NCBI GenBank assembly: GCA_015060455.1
Contig: SUYM01000026.1
Coordinates: forward strand, 1 to 36,167
Direction of reading: 5' to 3'
Origin: Bacteroidales bacterium
GTDB taxonomy: Bacteria; Bacteroidota; Bacteroidia; Bacteroidales; UBA932
Length of the DNA stretch: 36,167 nt
Below the pieces are notes generated by a model, which was not told the origin of the DNA, ran no database searches, and saw nothing but the letters and a program-made list of their open reading frames with translations. Positions 7,264 through 16,500 of the stretch are shown piece by piece (position 1 is the first letter of the stretch; every line of letters starts with the position of its first letter). The position numbers and the translations under genes are program-made.

Positions 7264-8250
7264 CTATTTCAGTACTATGTCCGCATAGTTAGGGTAGTGG
7301 TCCGTCAGTTTGACCGTGAACCAGGCATAGTCTCGCATGAAGGTCTTCACTTCGGTATTCCCGTCCGGATCGTAGATGAGGAAATGGTCGATGCAGCCAT
7401 AGCCGTCGTCGGTCTTGTTCTGCCTGCGGGAGAATCCGCCTTTGTCGCATTTGTGGTGGCCGCAGCGGAGGTCGCCATGGACGGTCGCCGCCTCCCAGGC
7501 CGGCACATAGCCGGCAGCAAGGGCATTCTTCAAGGCTTCGCTGCGCAGATTGCAGTTGAAATCGCCCATGATGAACACCGGACAGCCATGTATGGCACGC
7601 AGACGGGCTGCTTCATTCATGATATTCTGTAACTGGACTGTGCGTGCATTGTCGCTTCCTGCCATCACCTTCTCATTTTTCCACCACAGATGGGTGTTGA
7701 TGACGATGAATTTCCTTCCGCCTTTCTTCAGTTGGAACACGGCTGTTGTGAATGACTTGGTGTTGCCGTTGTTATAAGGCTTCTTATGAGGGAAATATGC
7801 CGTTTCGAGGAGTCTGATGCGGGATTTGTTATAGAATATAGGAGTGAAGTTTGCGCTGTCAGGGACAAATGTGATCTCGTACCCCGATCCTGCTATCTTG
7901 GGATAAAGCTCTGCGTGCATTTCGGGGGAGTACTCCTGAAGGCATACAATTTCAGGGAGGTAGGCCTTCACAATCCCTGCAAACCCCTTGCTCCTTACCT
8001 CGTTGGTGCAGTCTTCGCCCGCTTCTGTCCATGCTTGCGGCAGTTTTGCCCTTGTTCCGTCCCATTCCCAGACATTCATATCGAGGATGCGAAGGTTTGC
8101 ACCTTTTTCTTTTGGGAACAGATATTTCCCTGAGGGGTTGCCTAAGGAATCATAGTCTGCCCTAAATCTTTCGATACGGCTCTGCCCGTTACCCGACAGC
8201 GGGAGAAGGGCCAGAGTGAGGATGGCTAAAATGTTTGCTGCTGTTTTCAT
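7264..8250 (-). CDS. Secreted endonuclease/exonuclease/phosphatase-fold enzyme
   Basis: This 328-aa protein starts with a signal peptide (about residues 1-23, hydrophobic ILAILTLALLPLSG). The metal-dependent EEP catalytic set is visible in order: LDMNVW, CLQEY, NTHLWW, FIMGDFNCN, and the final DHFLIYD and LTDHYP. Members of this superfamily hydrolyse phosphodiester bonds in nucleic acids, inositol phosphates or sphingolipids, so the substrate cannot be fixed from the fold. Export to the periplasm fits a scavenging or lipid-head-group role. It sits between an HTCS gene and a membrane kinase gene with gaps of 5 and 6 nt, which strongly suggests one transcript. Confidence 0.85.
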   Translation of the reverse strand: MKTAANILAILTLALLPLSGNGQSRIERFRADYDSLGNPSGKYLFPKEKGANLRILDMNVWEWDGTRAKLPQAWTEAGEDCTNEVRSKGFAGIVKAYLPEIVCLQEYSPEMHAELYPKIAGSGYEITFVPDSANFTPIFYNKSRIRLLETAYFPHKKPYNNGNTKSFTTAVFQLKKGGRKFIVINTHLWWKNEKVMAGSDNARTVQLQNIMNEAARLRAIHGCPVFIMGDFNCNLRSEALKNALAAGYVPAWEAATVHGDLRCGHHKCDKGGFSRRQNKTDDGYGCIDHFLIYDPDGNTEVKTFMRDYAWFTVKLTDHYPNYADIVLK

Positions 8251-8255
8251 TCCAT

Positions 8256-11200
8256 TTATGATTTTAACGTTTTGACATTCTGTTTGTATTGACTCGGTGT
8301 CATGCCGGTGTAGTTCTTGAATGCGGTGCTGAAATAGCTCTGGCTTGCGAAACCGGTCATGTCGGAGATTTCGGCAATGGTCATCGAAGTGTTTTCGATC
8401 AGTGCTTTCGCCTTTTCAATGCGGATCTTTGTTATATATTCTTTTGCTCCGGCTCCTGTGATGGCTTTCATCCTGTTATAGAGCAGGGCGCGGCTTACGC
8501 CCAGTTCACGACAGATCAGCTGCTGGTCAAGTGCCGGGTTACTCATGTTCTCGTCAATGATGCGGTTGAGCTGAAGTATGAATCTTTCCTCCTCTGATCC
8601 GTATTCTGCGTCTGCAATATCCTGATTGTCAAGATATTTTTTCCGGATTTCGGCTTTCCTTCTGAGAAGGTTGCGGATGAGTTCCATCAGGGTGTCGATT
8701 TCGAATGGCTTGGCTAGGAAGCTGTCTGCTCCAAGACGGTAGCTTTCGCTCTGGCTCTGGTCTTCCCCTCGTGCAGTCAGAAGTACAAACGGTATATGGC
8801 TGTATCTATCGTTACCTTTGAGCTCGCTGCATAACCAGAAACCATCGCCGTCAGGCATATTCACGTCGCTGACGATAATGTCCGGCAACTTTCCTGTGGT
8901 AATCTGCCTCAAAGCCTCCCTGCCTCCTGTAGCTGTGATAATCTCGGCAAAACTCTCACACAGGGCTTCGCGCAGGAAGTCGAGCAGATCCTGATTGTCA
9001 TCTACAAGTATGAGCCTCATGCCTGCGGTGCTGAAGGTGTCTTCTGCAGGAGTACTGATGTCGGCTTCCGACGAGTGTCCCAGGAGTTCGTTCAGATAGG
9101 CCCTGTTTTCCTGACTTCCCTCCGATGCAATGGTTACCGGAATCTCCCACCAGAATGTGGCACCGATATCCGTATTGTTATATACTCCGATTCTGCCACC
9201 GTGCATTTCCACAAGAATCTTTGAGTAGGAAAGCCCGATACCGCTTCCGTATTGCTCGTTCTTGCTTTGGTAGAAGCGTGTGAACATCTTTGTCTGGTCC
9301 ACGTCCGCTCCAAGTCCGGGTCCCTGATCTGAAATGGAGGTACGGATAAATCCGTCCACAAGTTCTGTCTTTATGGTGATGGTGTCCCCGAATGAACTGT
9401 GCTTGATGGCGTTAATGAGTATGTTCATGAGCACAATATCACACTTCTGCTTGTCAAATTCCGCCAATCCTATCAGGTTGTCAAAGTCGTAGACTATCTC
9501 AATACCCTCGGCTTTTTCTTCATTCACAATGTCCTCGATACTCTCAGCAATCCAGGCGTTAAAATCCATTTTGGTGATTTTCATGTGATTCCCGTTCACC
9601 TCCATTTTTCTCAGGTCGAGTACCATGTCCAGAAGGTTGTGCATACGCCGTGACTGGCGGTATATGCGGCTTAACACCGGGAATTTGTCATCTTCCGGCT
9701 CCAAGGACTTGAGAAGCCTTTTCAGAGGGGCCATGATGAGAGTGAGAGGGGTGCGGAGTTCATGACTGATGTTTATCAGCATGGCAACCTTGTCCTCATA
9801 AACCTTCTGTTCCTGCTCCTTCATCGCAAGCCTCAGTTGATTGGACTTGCGCTTGTTGATGGTAAATATAGTAAGGATATAGATGCCAATGATGAACACA
9901 AGACATCCGCCGATGAACCACCATGTTGCATACCAAGGTTGGGGAACGTTCAGTGTCATGATGGTCACAGGCTCTGTCCATTCTCCGTTTCTTCTTGTGC
10001 AGGCAACCTTTATATCGTGTTCTCCCGGTTCCGGCATGCGCTGTATGGAAAGTTCCGGCAATGAAGTCTCATATACCTGATCTGACACCGAAAAGCGGAA
10101 AACCCGATGACGGAACATGTCCCTTTCCTTTACTCCGATACTTATGTCTATGCTTTTGCCATGGCGCGGCACATCAAGCCTGTCGGTGTGTTCCAATTTA
10201 TGGACTTCACCATCAACTATCACCTTGTTCAGTCTGAGATCCGGAATTTCGGTCGTTTCGAATGTATAGCCGCCTCTGATGTGAAGCAATCCCTGCACAC
10301 CTCCAAAATAGATATCTCCATTTGAGGCCAGCAGTCGTGGTTTGGGCAGATATTCGTTTGATTCCACTCCGTCGGATTTTCCAAACAGTGCAAAACTTCC
10401 GGATTCTGAAAGATATGCGGAAAGGCCCTTTTCCGTACCGATCCACACCCTTGCGCGGTTGTCGCATATAACTGAAGTCGCTTCGGAGAATAGAGTGGTT
10501 TCAATATGGCTGAATTTGTTGTCGGCAGTATTGAAACGGCACAAACCTTCCTCTGTCGCGAGCCAGATTATACCGTTTGAGGTCAGATGACCGCTACGTA
10601 TGGCATTATGCGGATGTGAGCCTTTCAATATCAGTCTTTCAGAATCATCCTCAAGGAGAAATACGTTGAAATTGTTGTGCATCCACACTCCTTCAGAGGA
10701 GCGTCCCAGAATAAAGAAATTGTAGTTGTAGTTGAGTTCATCGTCTATGGCAATCAGTCTGCATCTACCCGTGGTACGGTCGTATCTGTATACGGCGTTT
10801 GCGAACAGCAGCAGATCTCCGTCGGTTTCATTGTAGAGGTTGACGCTGCGTCCGGAGTGTTTCAGCTGGTATATGATATTGTCGTTATCGAGTACCATCG
10901 GTCTTGTCCGGCCTGTGACTTTATCAAAAAGATAGACATGGTCTCCGTATACGGAAATTGCCAGTTCCCGGTCGGAGAAGTCAGCGATGGATACGGCTTT
11001 TGTCTTGAATGTACTCTTGAAATGTGTGAATGTCGCCGTTTCCGGGTCAAATCGGTTTATGCCTTCCCCGTCCGTACCGATCCAGATGTAGCCGGATGAC
11101 TTATCCTGGTGAAGACAAAGAACGGATGGATTGCTCAGGCCATTGGTGAGTCCGAGGAATGTGTCTGAATATGAGCTTATCTCGCTTAGGGTTATGCTTA

Positions 11201-12125
11201 TAAGCCCGTCTCGGATGCTTCCTGCCCAGATGTTGCCGTACTGGTCAGTGAAAATACTTTTTATCGAATGTGCCGGGAATGAGGATCTGTCTCCTGAGAC
11301 ATGGGACAAGACGCGGATCGAGCCGTCTTCCGGATCGATTATGTTTATTCCTCCTCCGTCCGTTCCGGCAAGAATCATTGAACCCCGTTCCGCAAGACAG
11401 AGAACGATGTCGTTGCTTAGAGAAGAATTGTCGTTTCTGAACTTCTGTATTGTTGTTCCATTCTTGTCATATACTTCGATACCATTGTTATAATATGCTA
11501 TCCATATACGGCCCTTGCTGTCGACCATCATTGCCGATACTTCCTTGATTGTACCGAAGGGGGAGTCGGAGACTGTTTTGTCGTCAATATTCGTCAGCCA
11601 TTTTCCGCTATGGGAACCGCAGAGCAGAGTTGTGTCGTTTATCTTCACTAAATTCCGGCAGTCGAAAGATTCCGGGGTCGTGCAGAAAACTTCCAGCTCT
11701 CCAGCTATGTATCTATATATTTTCCCTTTACCTCCAATCCATGTCATCTCCCCGTCATGGACTAACGAAAAATATGGTTCAATATCTCGAGATACCCTTT
11801 GAAATGCGTCAGATCCCATATCCTTTTTCAAGATATGTTTATCTGTAAGCACCCACAGACTTCCGTCGGCCCCCTCGCTCACATTGAATGTTCTGCGGCT
11901 TTTGAACAGTTTGCCGGAATGGTTGGTAAGTGTGTACCCGTTGAAACTGTACAATCCGTTTGGAGTTCCGATCCAGACGTCTCCGTTCTTTTCCTTATAT
12001 ATACTGTTGACTGTGGAGGTGAGGCCTTCCTTTTGAGCAATCTGTGTGTATACATATTGTCTGCCAGTTGCAAAACTGCAGAGGGATGACAGCAAAAGGG
12101 AAATCGTCAGTGCTATTCTTTTCAT
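8256..12125 (-). CDS. Hybrid two-component system regulator (HTCS)
   Basis: This 1289-aa one-protein two-component system has a signal peptide (about 1-20) and a large periplasmic sensor of repeated two-component propeller units (WIGTPNGLYSFNG, IWIGTDGEGINRF, VWIGTEKGLSAY). It continues with a Y_Y_Y domain and a membrane helix at about 735-760 (WWFIGGCLVFIIGIYIL). Next come HisKA with phospho-acceptor His in NISHELRTP, HATPase with GPGLG and GSGIGLS, and a receiver with DD, phospho-acceptor Asp in SDVNMP, T in LLTAR and the Lys of LAKPF. A C-terminal AraC-type HTH spans about 1183-1289. Such proteins sense oligosaccharides and activate nearby glycan-use genes. Here the obvious target is the divergent GH20 gene. 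Confidence 0.95.
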   Translation of the reverse strand: MKRIALTISLLLSSLCSFATGRQYVYTQIAQKEGLTSTVNSIYKEKNGDVWIGTPNGLYSFNGYTLTNHSGKLFKSRRTFNVSEGADGSLWVLTDKHILKKDMGSDAFQRVSRDIEPYFSLVHDGEMTWIGGKGKIYRYIAGELEVFCTTPESFDCRNLVKINDTTLLCGSHSGKWLTNIDDKTVSDSPFGTIKEVSAMMVDSKGRIWIAYYNNGIEVYDKNGTTIQKFRNDNSSLSNDIVLCLAERGSMILAGTDGGGINIIDPEDGSIRVLSHVSGDRSSFPAHSIKSIFTDQYGNIWAGSIRDGLISITLSEISSYSDTFLGLTNGLSNPSVLCLHQDKSSGYIWIGTDGEGINRFDPETATFTHFKSTFKTKAVSIADFSDRELAISVYGDHVYLFDKVTGRTRPMVLDNDNIIYQLKHSGRSVNLYNETDGDLLLFANAVYRYDRTTGRCRLIAIDDELNYNYNFFILGRSSEGVWMHNNFNVFLLEDDSERLILKGSHPHNAIRSGHLTSNGIIWLATEEGLCRFNTADNKFSHIETTLFSEATSVICDNRARVWIGTEKGLSAYLSESGSFALFGKSDGVESNEYLPKPRLLASNGDIYFGGVQGLLHIRGGYTFETTEIPDLRLNKVIVDGEVHKLEHTDRLDVPRHGKSIDISIGVKERDMFRHRVFRFSVSDQVYETSLPELSIQRMPEPGEHDIKVACTRRNGEWTEPVTIMTLNVPQPWYATWWFIGGCLVFIIGIYILTIFTINKRKSNQLRLAMKEQEQKVYEDKVAMLINISHELRTPLTLIMAPLKRLLKSLEPEDDKFPVLSRIYRQSRRMHNLLDMVLDLRKMEVNGNHMKITKMDFNAWIAESIEDIVNEEKAEGIEIVYDFDNLIGLAEFDKQKCDIVLMNILINAIKHSSFGDTITIKTELVDGFIRTSISDQGPGLGADVDQTKMFTRFYQSKNEQYGSGIGLSYSKILVEMHGGRIGVYNNTDIGATFWWEIPVTIASEGSQENRAYLNELLGHSSEADISTPAEDTFSTAGMRLILVDDNQDLLDFLREALCESFAEIITATGGREALRQITTGKLPDIIVSDVNMPDGDGFWLCSELKGNDRYSHIPFVLLTARGEDQSQSESYRLGADSFLAKPFEIDTLMELIRNLLRRKAEIRKKYLDNQDIADAEYGSEEERFILQLNRIIDENMSNPALDQQLICRELGVSRALLYNRMKAITGAGAKEYITKIRIEKAKALIENTSMTIAEISDMTGFASQSYFSTAFKNYTGMTPSQYKQNVKTLKS

Positions 12126-12146
12126 AACTCATGTGTTTCTGTTGCA

Positions 12147-12193
12147 AAAGTAATAAATCATGTTAGAAAATTTAAAAAATGATTTTAGAAAAT
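12147..12193. promoter_or_regulatory. HTCS promoter and candidate AraC operator repeats
   Basis: The minus-strand TACTTTTG at 12147-12154 is a -7 box for the HTCS gene. Beyond it, TTAGAAAAT occurs at 12165 and again at 12185, a 9-bp direct repeat exactly 20 bp apart in AT-rich DNA. Two-turn direct repeats are the usual form of AraC-family sites, so this is a candidate HTCS operator between the divergent genes. Confidence 0.45.
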
Positions 12194-12291
12194 GTCAAAA
12201 ACCTGTTTAAAAATCACCACAACCGATAGTCAAAATCTAAAACCGAAAATCTGAAAGTGATTTTTGGAATATAAAGGTATAATATCGGCAA

Positions 12292-12299
12292 TACCTTCG
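12292..12299 (+). promoter_or_regulatory. -7-like box of GH20 gene
   Basis: TACCTTCG resembles the -7 consensus with one change and lies 25 nt before the ATG at 12325. No well-spaced -33 TTTG is seen, which suits a promoter that needs an activator. Confidence 0.4.
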
Positions 12300-12324
12300 C
12301 ATCAGAAACCAAAACGCCGATCTT

Positions 12325-14787
12325 ATGAAGAATTTGTTTTATCTCCTTATCTGCAATCTGATTGTAGTGGCCCTTGTCATCCTGACCTCTTGCGGCAGTC
12401 CGTCTCAGGAATGCGCGATTGTGCCCGTTCCTTTATATATGGAAAATGCCGAGGGGGCATTTGTGATTGACCAGAAGACCTGTATCTCCGTTGAAGATGA
12501 GTCGCTCCGCTCTGTGGCAGAGTGGTTTGCAGGCCTGTTCGAGTCATCGGCCGGCTTTGTGCCGAGGGTCTGTGAGGATTGCCCGAAGGCAGATATCCGT
12601 CTGCACATTGACTCTACCATGCGACACGAGTCGTATGGATTGTACGTAGGTGCAGATGGTGCAGACATCTTTTCATGCGGTCCGGCCGGTTTTTTCTATG
12701 CGTTGCAGACTGTCAGGGCGGCGCTTCCCGCTGAACTTGAATCTGATGTCCCATCCCCTGATGTGAGGTGGGAGGTGCCCCTGATGACCGTTCTGGACCA
12801 GCCCCGTTTCGAGTACAGGGGATTGATGGTTGATGTTTCCCGCTATTTTCTTCCGAAGGAGAATCTGCTTGAAATCATCGACTGCATGGCCATGTTGAAG
12901 TTGAACAATCTGCATCTTCATCTTACCGATGACAACGGATGGCGTATAGAAATAAAGAAATACCCGCTGTTGACACAAATCGGGGCATGGAGGGCTGACC
13001 GGGGTGACATACCTTTCCCGGACAGGCATAATCCGGTCAAAGGAGAACCCACCCCGACAGGTGGCTTTTATACGCAGGATGATATAAGGGAAATTGTGGC
13101 CTATGCGGCCGAAAGGTATATAAATGTAGTTCCGGAAATAGATATGCCGGCTCATTCCAATTCTGCTTTGGCTGCATATCCGGAGTACGCCTGTCCGGTG
13201 GTGGATAAATACATCGGCGTTCTTCCCGGCCTTGGAGGAACGAATGCTGATATAATATATTGTGCCGGCAATGACCGGGTATTCGGTTTTCTTAATGACA
13301 TTATAGATGAGGTATGTGAACTTTTCCCGTCAGAATATATTCATCTTGGGGGAGATGAGGCATGGAAGACCTATTGGAAGAAATGTCATCTTTGTCAGGA
13401 CAGGATCACTGATGAGAATCTGGCTGACGAGGAGGCATTGCAGGGGTGGTTCATGTCCAGAATGAACGATTATCTCAGGAGCAAGGGGCGCACTATGATG
13501 TGCTGGGATGAAATTACCAACAGCGTTATTCCGGAGGGTGCTGTGGTGTATGGCTGGAGGGGGATGGGAGAGGCTGCCTTAATAGCGGCACAGAGGGGAC
13601 ATCGTTTCATCCTCACTCCTTCCGAGCGTCTGTATCTGATCCGTTATCAGGGTCCTCAATGGTTCGAGCCTCTGACATATTTCGGCAACAGCACCTTGGC
13701 GGACGTATATTCATACGAACCTCTTGATTCTTCGTGGACGGCCGACCGCGCCTCATTGCTGATGGGTGTCCAGGGTTCCATGTGGACGGAGTTCTGTGAC
13801 TGTCCCGAGGATGTGACCTATCAGATATTTCCGAGGCTGGCGGCCCTGGCGGAGGTGGCATGGTCCGCGCCGGCGTTGAAGGACTGGCAGAGATTTCTGA
13901 CAGGCGTGGATGCGTTCTGCCGTCGTCTTGACCACAAGGCTGTCGTATATTCCAGGTCGATGTACAACATCCAGCATACTGTGACCCCGTCGCAGAAAGG
14001 TCATCTTTCCGTTGAACTTGAATGTGAGAGACCAGACGTGCAGATACGATATACTTTGGACGGACAGGTGCCCGAGCCGGACTCTCCGCGTTATTCCGGA
14101 CCGTTCGAGGTTGATGAGGCTGTGGTTGTGAAGGCTGCGACCTTCTTCGCCGACGGTTCACGGGCGGGAGAGGTTCTGGAACTGCCCGTCGGCAGGAACA
14201 AGGCTACCGCCTGCAAGGTCTATTCAGGCAGGCCGGCCGCCTCTCTGCTGGTCAATGGAGTTCGCGGCAGTCTGAGGCAGACGGATTTCGAATGGTGTCA
14301 TTTCAACGACGACGCGCATCTTGTGATAGATCTTGGGGAAGTGACTGAGGTCGGTCAGGTGGATGTCGGCACTCTGAACAATTACGGAATGGCATTCCAT
14401 AAGCCTTCATCCATGTCGGTTTCCATTTCAGTCAACGGCCTTGATTATATTCCTGCCGCCCACCGGGACTGGCACCACGACGACATATTCCGGGAAGGCA
14501 GATTCAGGGAGGACATAAGGTTCTCGTTTGCCGCTCAGCCTGCCCGCTATGTGAAGATAAAGGCCTCTCACTCAGGGGATTGCCCCGAGGGTCATATCAG
14601 GGAGGGACAGCCGTCCAAGTATTGTTTTGATGAGATAGTCATTCGCGATCCGGGCAGGTATAAGGATGCTGGTCGCAGGTCCCGCTCCTCTGACCGGTCA
14701 GTCAGGGATACGTCTTCGGTAAAGGCTGTCATGGCGGACAAATCCCGTCAGGTCCTTTTCAAATGGGCGACCTCGAACGGTATGTGA
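12325..14787 (+). CDS. GH20 beta-N-acetylhexosaminidase lipoprotein
   Basis: This 820-aa protein has a lipoprotein signal with lipobox LTSC (Cys23), so it should be anchored in the outer or inner membrane. A GH20b-type N-domain runs to about residue 150. The catalytic barrel follows with HLHLTDDNGWRIEIKKYP, EIDMPAHSNSAL and the catalytic pair D344-E345 in HLGGDEAW; these residues drive substrate-assisted hydrolysis of terminal beta-linked GlcNAc or GalNAc. After the barrel come a chitobiase-like C-terminal segment and a beta-sandwich resembling F5/8-type domains (about 630-790). The sequence ends in a basic Ser/Arg-rich tail with no obvious domain. Divergent orientation from the HTCS suggests that the regulator controls it in response to host or fungal amino-sugar glycans. 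Confidence 0.93.
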   Translation: MKNLFYLLICNLIVVALVILTSCGSPSQECAIVPVPLYMENAEGAFVIDQKTCISVEDESLRSVAEWFAGLFESSAGFVPRVCEDCPKADIRLHIDSTMRHESYGLYVGADGADIFSCGPAGFFYALQTVRAALPAELESDVPSPDVRWEVPLMTVLDQPRFEYRGLMVDVSRYFLPKENLLEIIDCMAMLKLNNLHLHLTDDNGWRIEIKKYPLLTQIGAWRADRGDIPFPDRHNPVKGEPTPTGGFYTQDDIREIVAYAAERYINVVPEIDMPAHSNSALAAYPEYACPVVDKYIGVLPGLGGTNADIIYCAGNDRVFGFLNDIIDEVCELFPSEYIHLGGDEAWKTYWKKCHLCQDRITDENLADEEALQGWFMSRMNDYLRSKGRTMMCWDEITNSVIPEGAVVYGWRGMGEAALIAAQRGHRFILTPSERLYLIRYQGPQWFEPLTYFGNSTLADVYSYEPLDSSWTADRASLLMGVQGSMWTEFCDCPEDVTYQIFPRLAALAEVAWSAPALKDWQRFLTGVDAFCRRLDHKAVVYSRSMYNIQHTVTPSQKGHLSVELECERPDVQIRYTLDGQVPEPDSPRYSGPFEVDEAVVVKAATFFADGSRAGEVLELPVGRNKATACKVYSGRPAASLLVNGVRGSLRQTDFEWCHFNDDAHLVIDLGEVTEVGQVDVGTLNNYGMAFHKPSSMSVSISVNGLDYIPAAHRDWHHDDIFREGRFREDIRFSFAAQPARYVKIKASHSGDCPEGHIREGQPSKYCFDEIVIRDPGRYKDAGRRSRSSDRSVRDTSSVKAVMADKSRQVLFKWATSNGM

Positions 14788-15049
14788 TTGTTTGATCTAT
14801 GAACTTCATCTTGCCCATGCAGCAGGGTCCGGAGTCAGCCCCGGTCTGCGCAAATATCTGGCATTGCGGCACTTGCATATAATTACGGAATCTGCCATAT
14901 TGCGGCTGTTTTTCAGGAAAACATAGATGTTTCATGGAAGGTGTGGGGACGATGCTCGCGAAACATAAATGTTAAGCCTGTTTTTGAGGCGTTTCAGCAC
15001 CGTGTCGTGACTTTTTGCCGCACCTTGAATATCCGGCCATCGGATGGAT

Positions 15050-15712
15050 TTATTCTGCGATATCATTAGATATCAGGCTGCGTTTTAGTGCGCGACCGAG
15101 TGCATAGTCTCCGAAATCGATGGTCTGGTCTCTTAGAATGGATGTCCGGCAGAGGTCTTCGCCCCTGAACAGGGTGGTCTCTGCCTTACGCTGTATTTCG
15201 CGGATTTTGTCAATGGCCTCCTTAGGCACCACGAGATGGCACGGAATGACCACCGGGAGAGGGTTGAGTCCGACTGCATGGGCTACGGCCCGCACCCCTG
15301 CGCGGTTTTCGCAGAGCCCGGCGAAGTCGCTGTAACTGACCAGTCTTGCGATATGCGGGTCATGACCGGCCGGATCTGATGGGGAAGAGTCAGGATGTGT
15401 CAGTTCCCATAGCGTTTTCCACACGCGTTTCTGAAAATCCGTTCCGAAAAGGATGAAATCATCCCACACAGCAGACTCCCTCAGGGCCAGCACTTCTTCG
15501 AATGTGACCGCCTTCGCGCTTATCTCGCCGTATGGCAGTCCGCCCTGTTGCCGCGCGCTCTTTCTCCGCTTGAGCGTGTCCTGATGTCGGCTTTCCGGTG
15601 TAATACGGGCCGATATTTCCGCCAGCCTGCCATAATCCTTCGATATCCCGGCAAGTTTCCCGTCGATGCGGACCACAATCCAGTTCCGGTCAGTGTCCAT
15701 AATCGGTGTCAT
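15050..15712 (-). CDS. Methylated-DNA-protein cysteine methyltransferase-like
   Basis: This protein is about 220 aa from the ATG at 15712. The C-terminal half has the Ogt/MGMT DNA-binding and active-site pattern: FQKRVWKTLWEL, YSDFA, RAVAHAVGLNPLPVVIPCHLVV. C158 is the methyl acceptor. These enzymes remove O6-alkyl groups from guanine in a single-turnover reaction. The motif reads PCHL rather than the usual PCHR, a change seen in some homologues that could alter substrate range. The longer TTG start at 15766 overlaps a minus-strand TATATTTG box (15764-15771), so I prefer 15712; the ATG at 15700 is also possible. The N-terminal 70 residues are not clearly conserved. Confidence 0.85.
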   Translation of the reverse strand: MTPIMDTDRNWIVVRIDGKLAGISKDYGRLAEISARITPESRHQDTLKRRKSARQQGGLPYGEISAKAVTFEEVLALRESAVWDDFILFGTDFQKRVWKTLWELTHPDSSPSDPAGHDPHIARLVSYSDFAGLCENRAGVRAVAHAVGLNPLPVVIPCHLVVPKEAIDKIREIQRKAETTLFRGEDLCRTSILRDQTIDFGDYALGRALKRSLISNDIAE

Positions 15713-15763
15713 TTTGGTTATACGTCTTCGTGTTCCCCGCCCCCCCTCATCCCTTACAACTCC

Positions 15764-15771
15764 CAAATATA
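15764..15771 (-). promoter_or_regulatory. -7 promoter box of alkyltransferase gene
   Basis: TATATTTG on the minus strand fits the -7 consensus exactly. It would give a leader of about 45 nt to the ATG at 15712. Confidence 0.5.
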
Positions 15772-15789
15772 CAAAAACTTACGCATTCC

Positions 15790-15869
15790 CATCCGTATTT
15801 TGCCCCATTTTACGGATGCGATGCATCAAAATGAATGCTGCGTCCGTAATTTCGCCCATTTTACGGATG
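15790..15869. repeat. Palindrome pair, family 2 (copy 1)
   Basis: Two 29-bp palindromes start 51 bp apart: CATCCGTA/TACGGATG (15790-15818) and CGTCCGTAA/TTACGGATG (15841-15869, one G-U). Both loops have a CGCCCATTT or GCCCCATTT core. A second pair with a different arm base but the same layout lies at 25296-25380. Confidence 0.75.
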
Positions 15870-16413
15870 TAGCATAATTCTCCATGTCGTCTGAAGCACT
15901 TTCAAAGAAAATGATTGCCCGTTCGTGATAAGGTCCTCAAAAACGGCATTTTTCAGTTTCCCGTCCACGTTTCAGTGCCGCCCCTCTGTCATCCTGAGCG
16001 GAGCGCCAGCGTAGTCGAAGGATCTGTATCTCCTGCGCGCTCCTGTCACAGATGCTTCACTACGTTCAGCATGACATCTTCGCACCCTGATACGTCATTG
16101 CGAGACCGAAAGTGTATCAAACCTGCTTTCTACGCTGCCTATTGGCACTGTCTCTTACCGGCAGCAGACACACACGCAAAAAATCGGCGAAAATTGTCAC
16201 GAAGGTCCTCAAAAACGGCATTTTACCCCAGAAAACGGCAGGACCGCTACAAAACCATGTCGATTTTTGTCACGGTCGTTCTAAAAAAATCACTGTACCC
16301 AAAGCGGATAATCATTGTCAATGAGCATTGATGTCGGCTGCCGGCGATTTTGGCACAGGGTTTGCAAAAGTTCAGTCACGGTTAGTTTAGTTGTTAATAA
16401 TAGGGTTATGGTT
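15870..16413. repeat. Repeat-rich intergenic region without genes
   Basis: No credible gene is seen. The stretch contains a 21-bp direct repeat (GGTCCTCAAAAACGG + CATTTT, 15932-15952 and 16204-16224), a TGTCAT-type composite repeat (listed separately) and a 26-bp segment at 16291-16316 (CACTGTACCCAAAGCGG...). That segment recurs inverted at 25114-25139 with one mismatch. GTCACG motifs near 16197 and 16270 look like degenerate relatives of the 38-bp palindromes. Confidence 0.6.
15987..16076. repeat. TGTCAT composite palindromic repeat R1
   Basis: The element begins TGTCATCCTGAGCG and ends CGTTCAGCATGACA, so its ends are imperfect inverted repeats about 90 bp apart. AAGGATCTGT and ACAGATGCTTCAC modules lie inside. 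Related copies occur at 18271-18400, 25492-25600, 29488-29515, 31340-31396 and inside two coding regions. Confidence 0.8.
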
Positions 16414-16449
16414 CATCCGGACAGTCGTGAGATTGTCCGGATGTTTTTC
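16414..16449 (+). terminator. Hairpin followed by T-run
   Basis: CATCCGGACA/TGTCCGGATG forms a perfect 10-bp stem (16414-16443) followed by TTTTT. It could terminate transcription entering from the left or attenuate transcription into the SIMPL gene. Its CATCCGG arm also resembles family-2 palindromes, so it may be a single derived copy. Confidence 0.55.
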
Positions 16450-16500
16450 ATATTTCCCGAAAGAATAGTTATCTTTACAAGGTTTATTATCAGTTATGTT

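Noticed and set aside
15050..15766. Longer start of the alkyltransferase at 15766
   Set aside because: It is a TTG overlapping the likely -7 box, and the added residues are low-complexity Gly/Arg.
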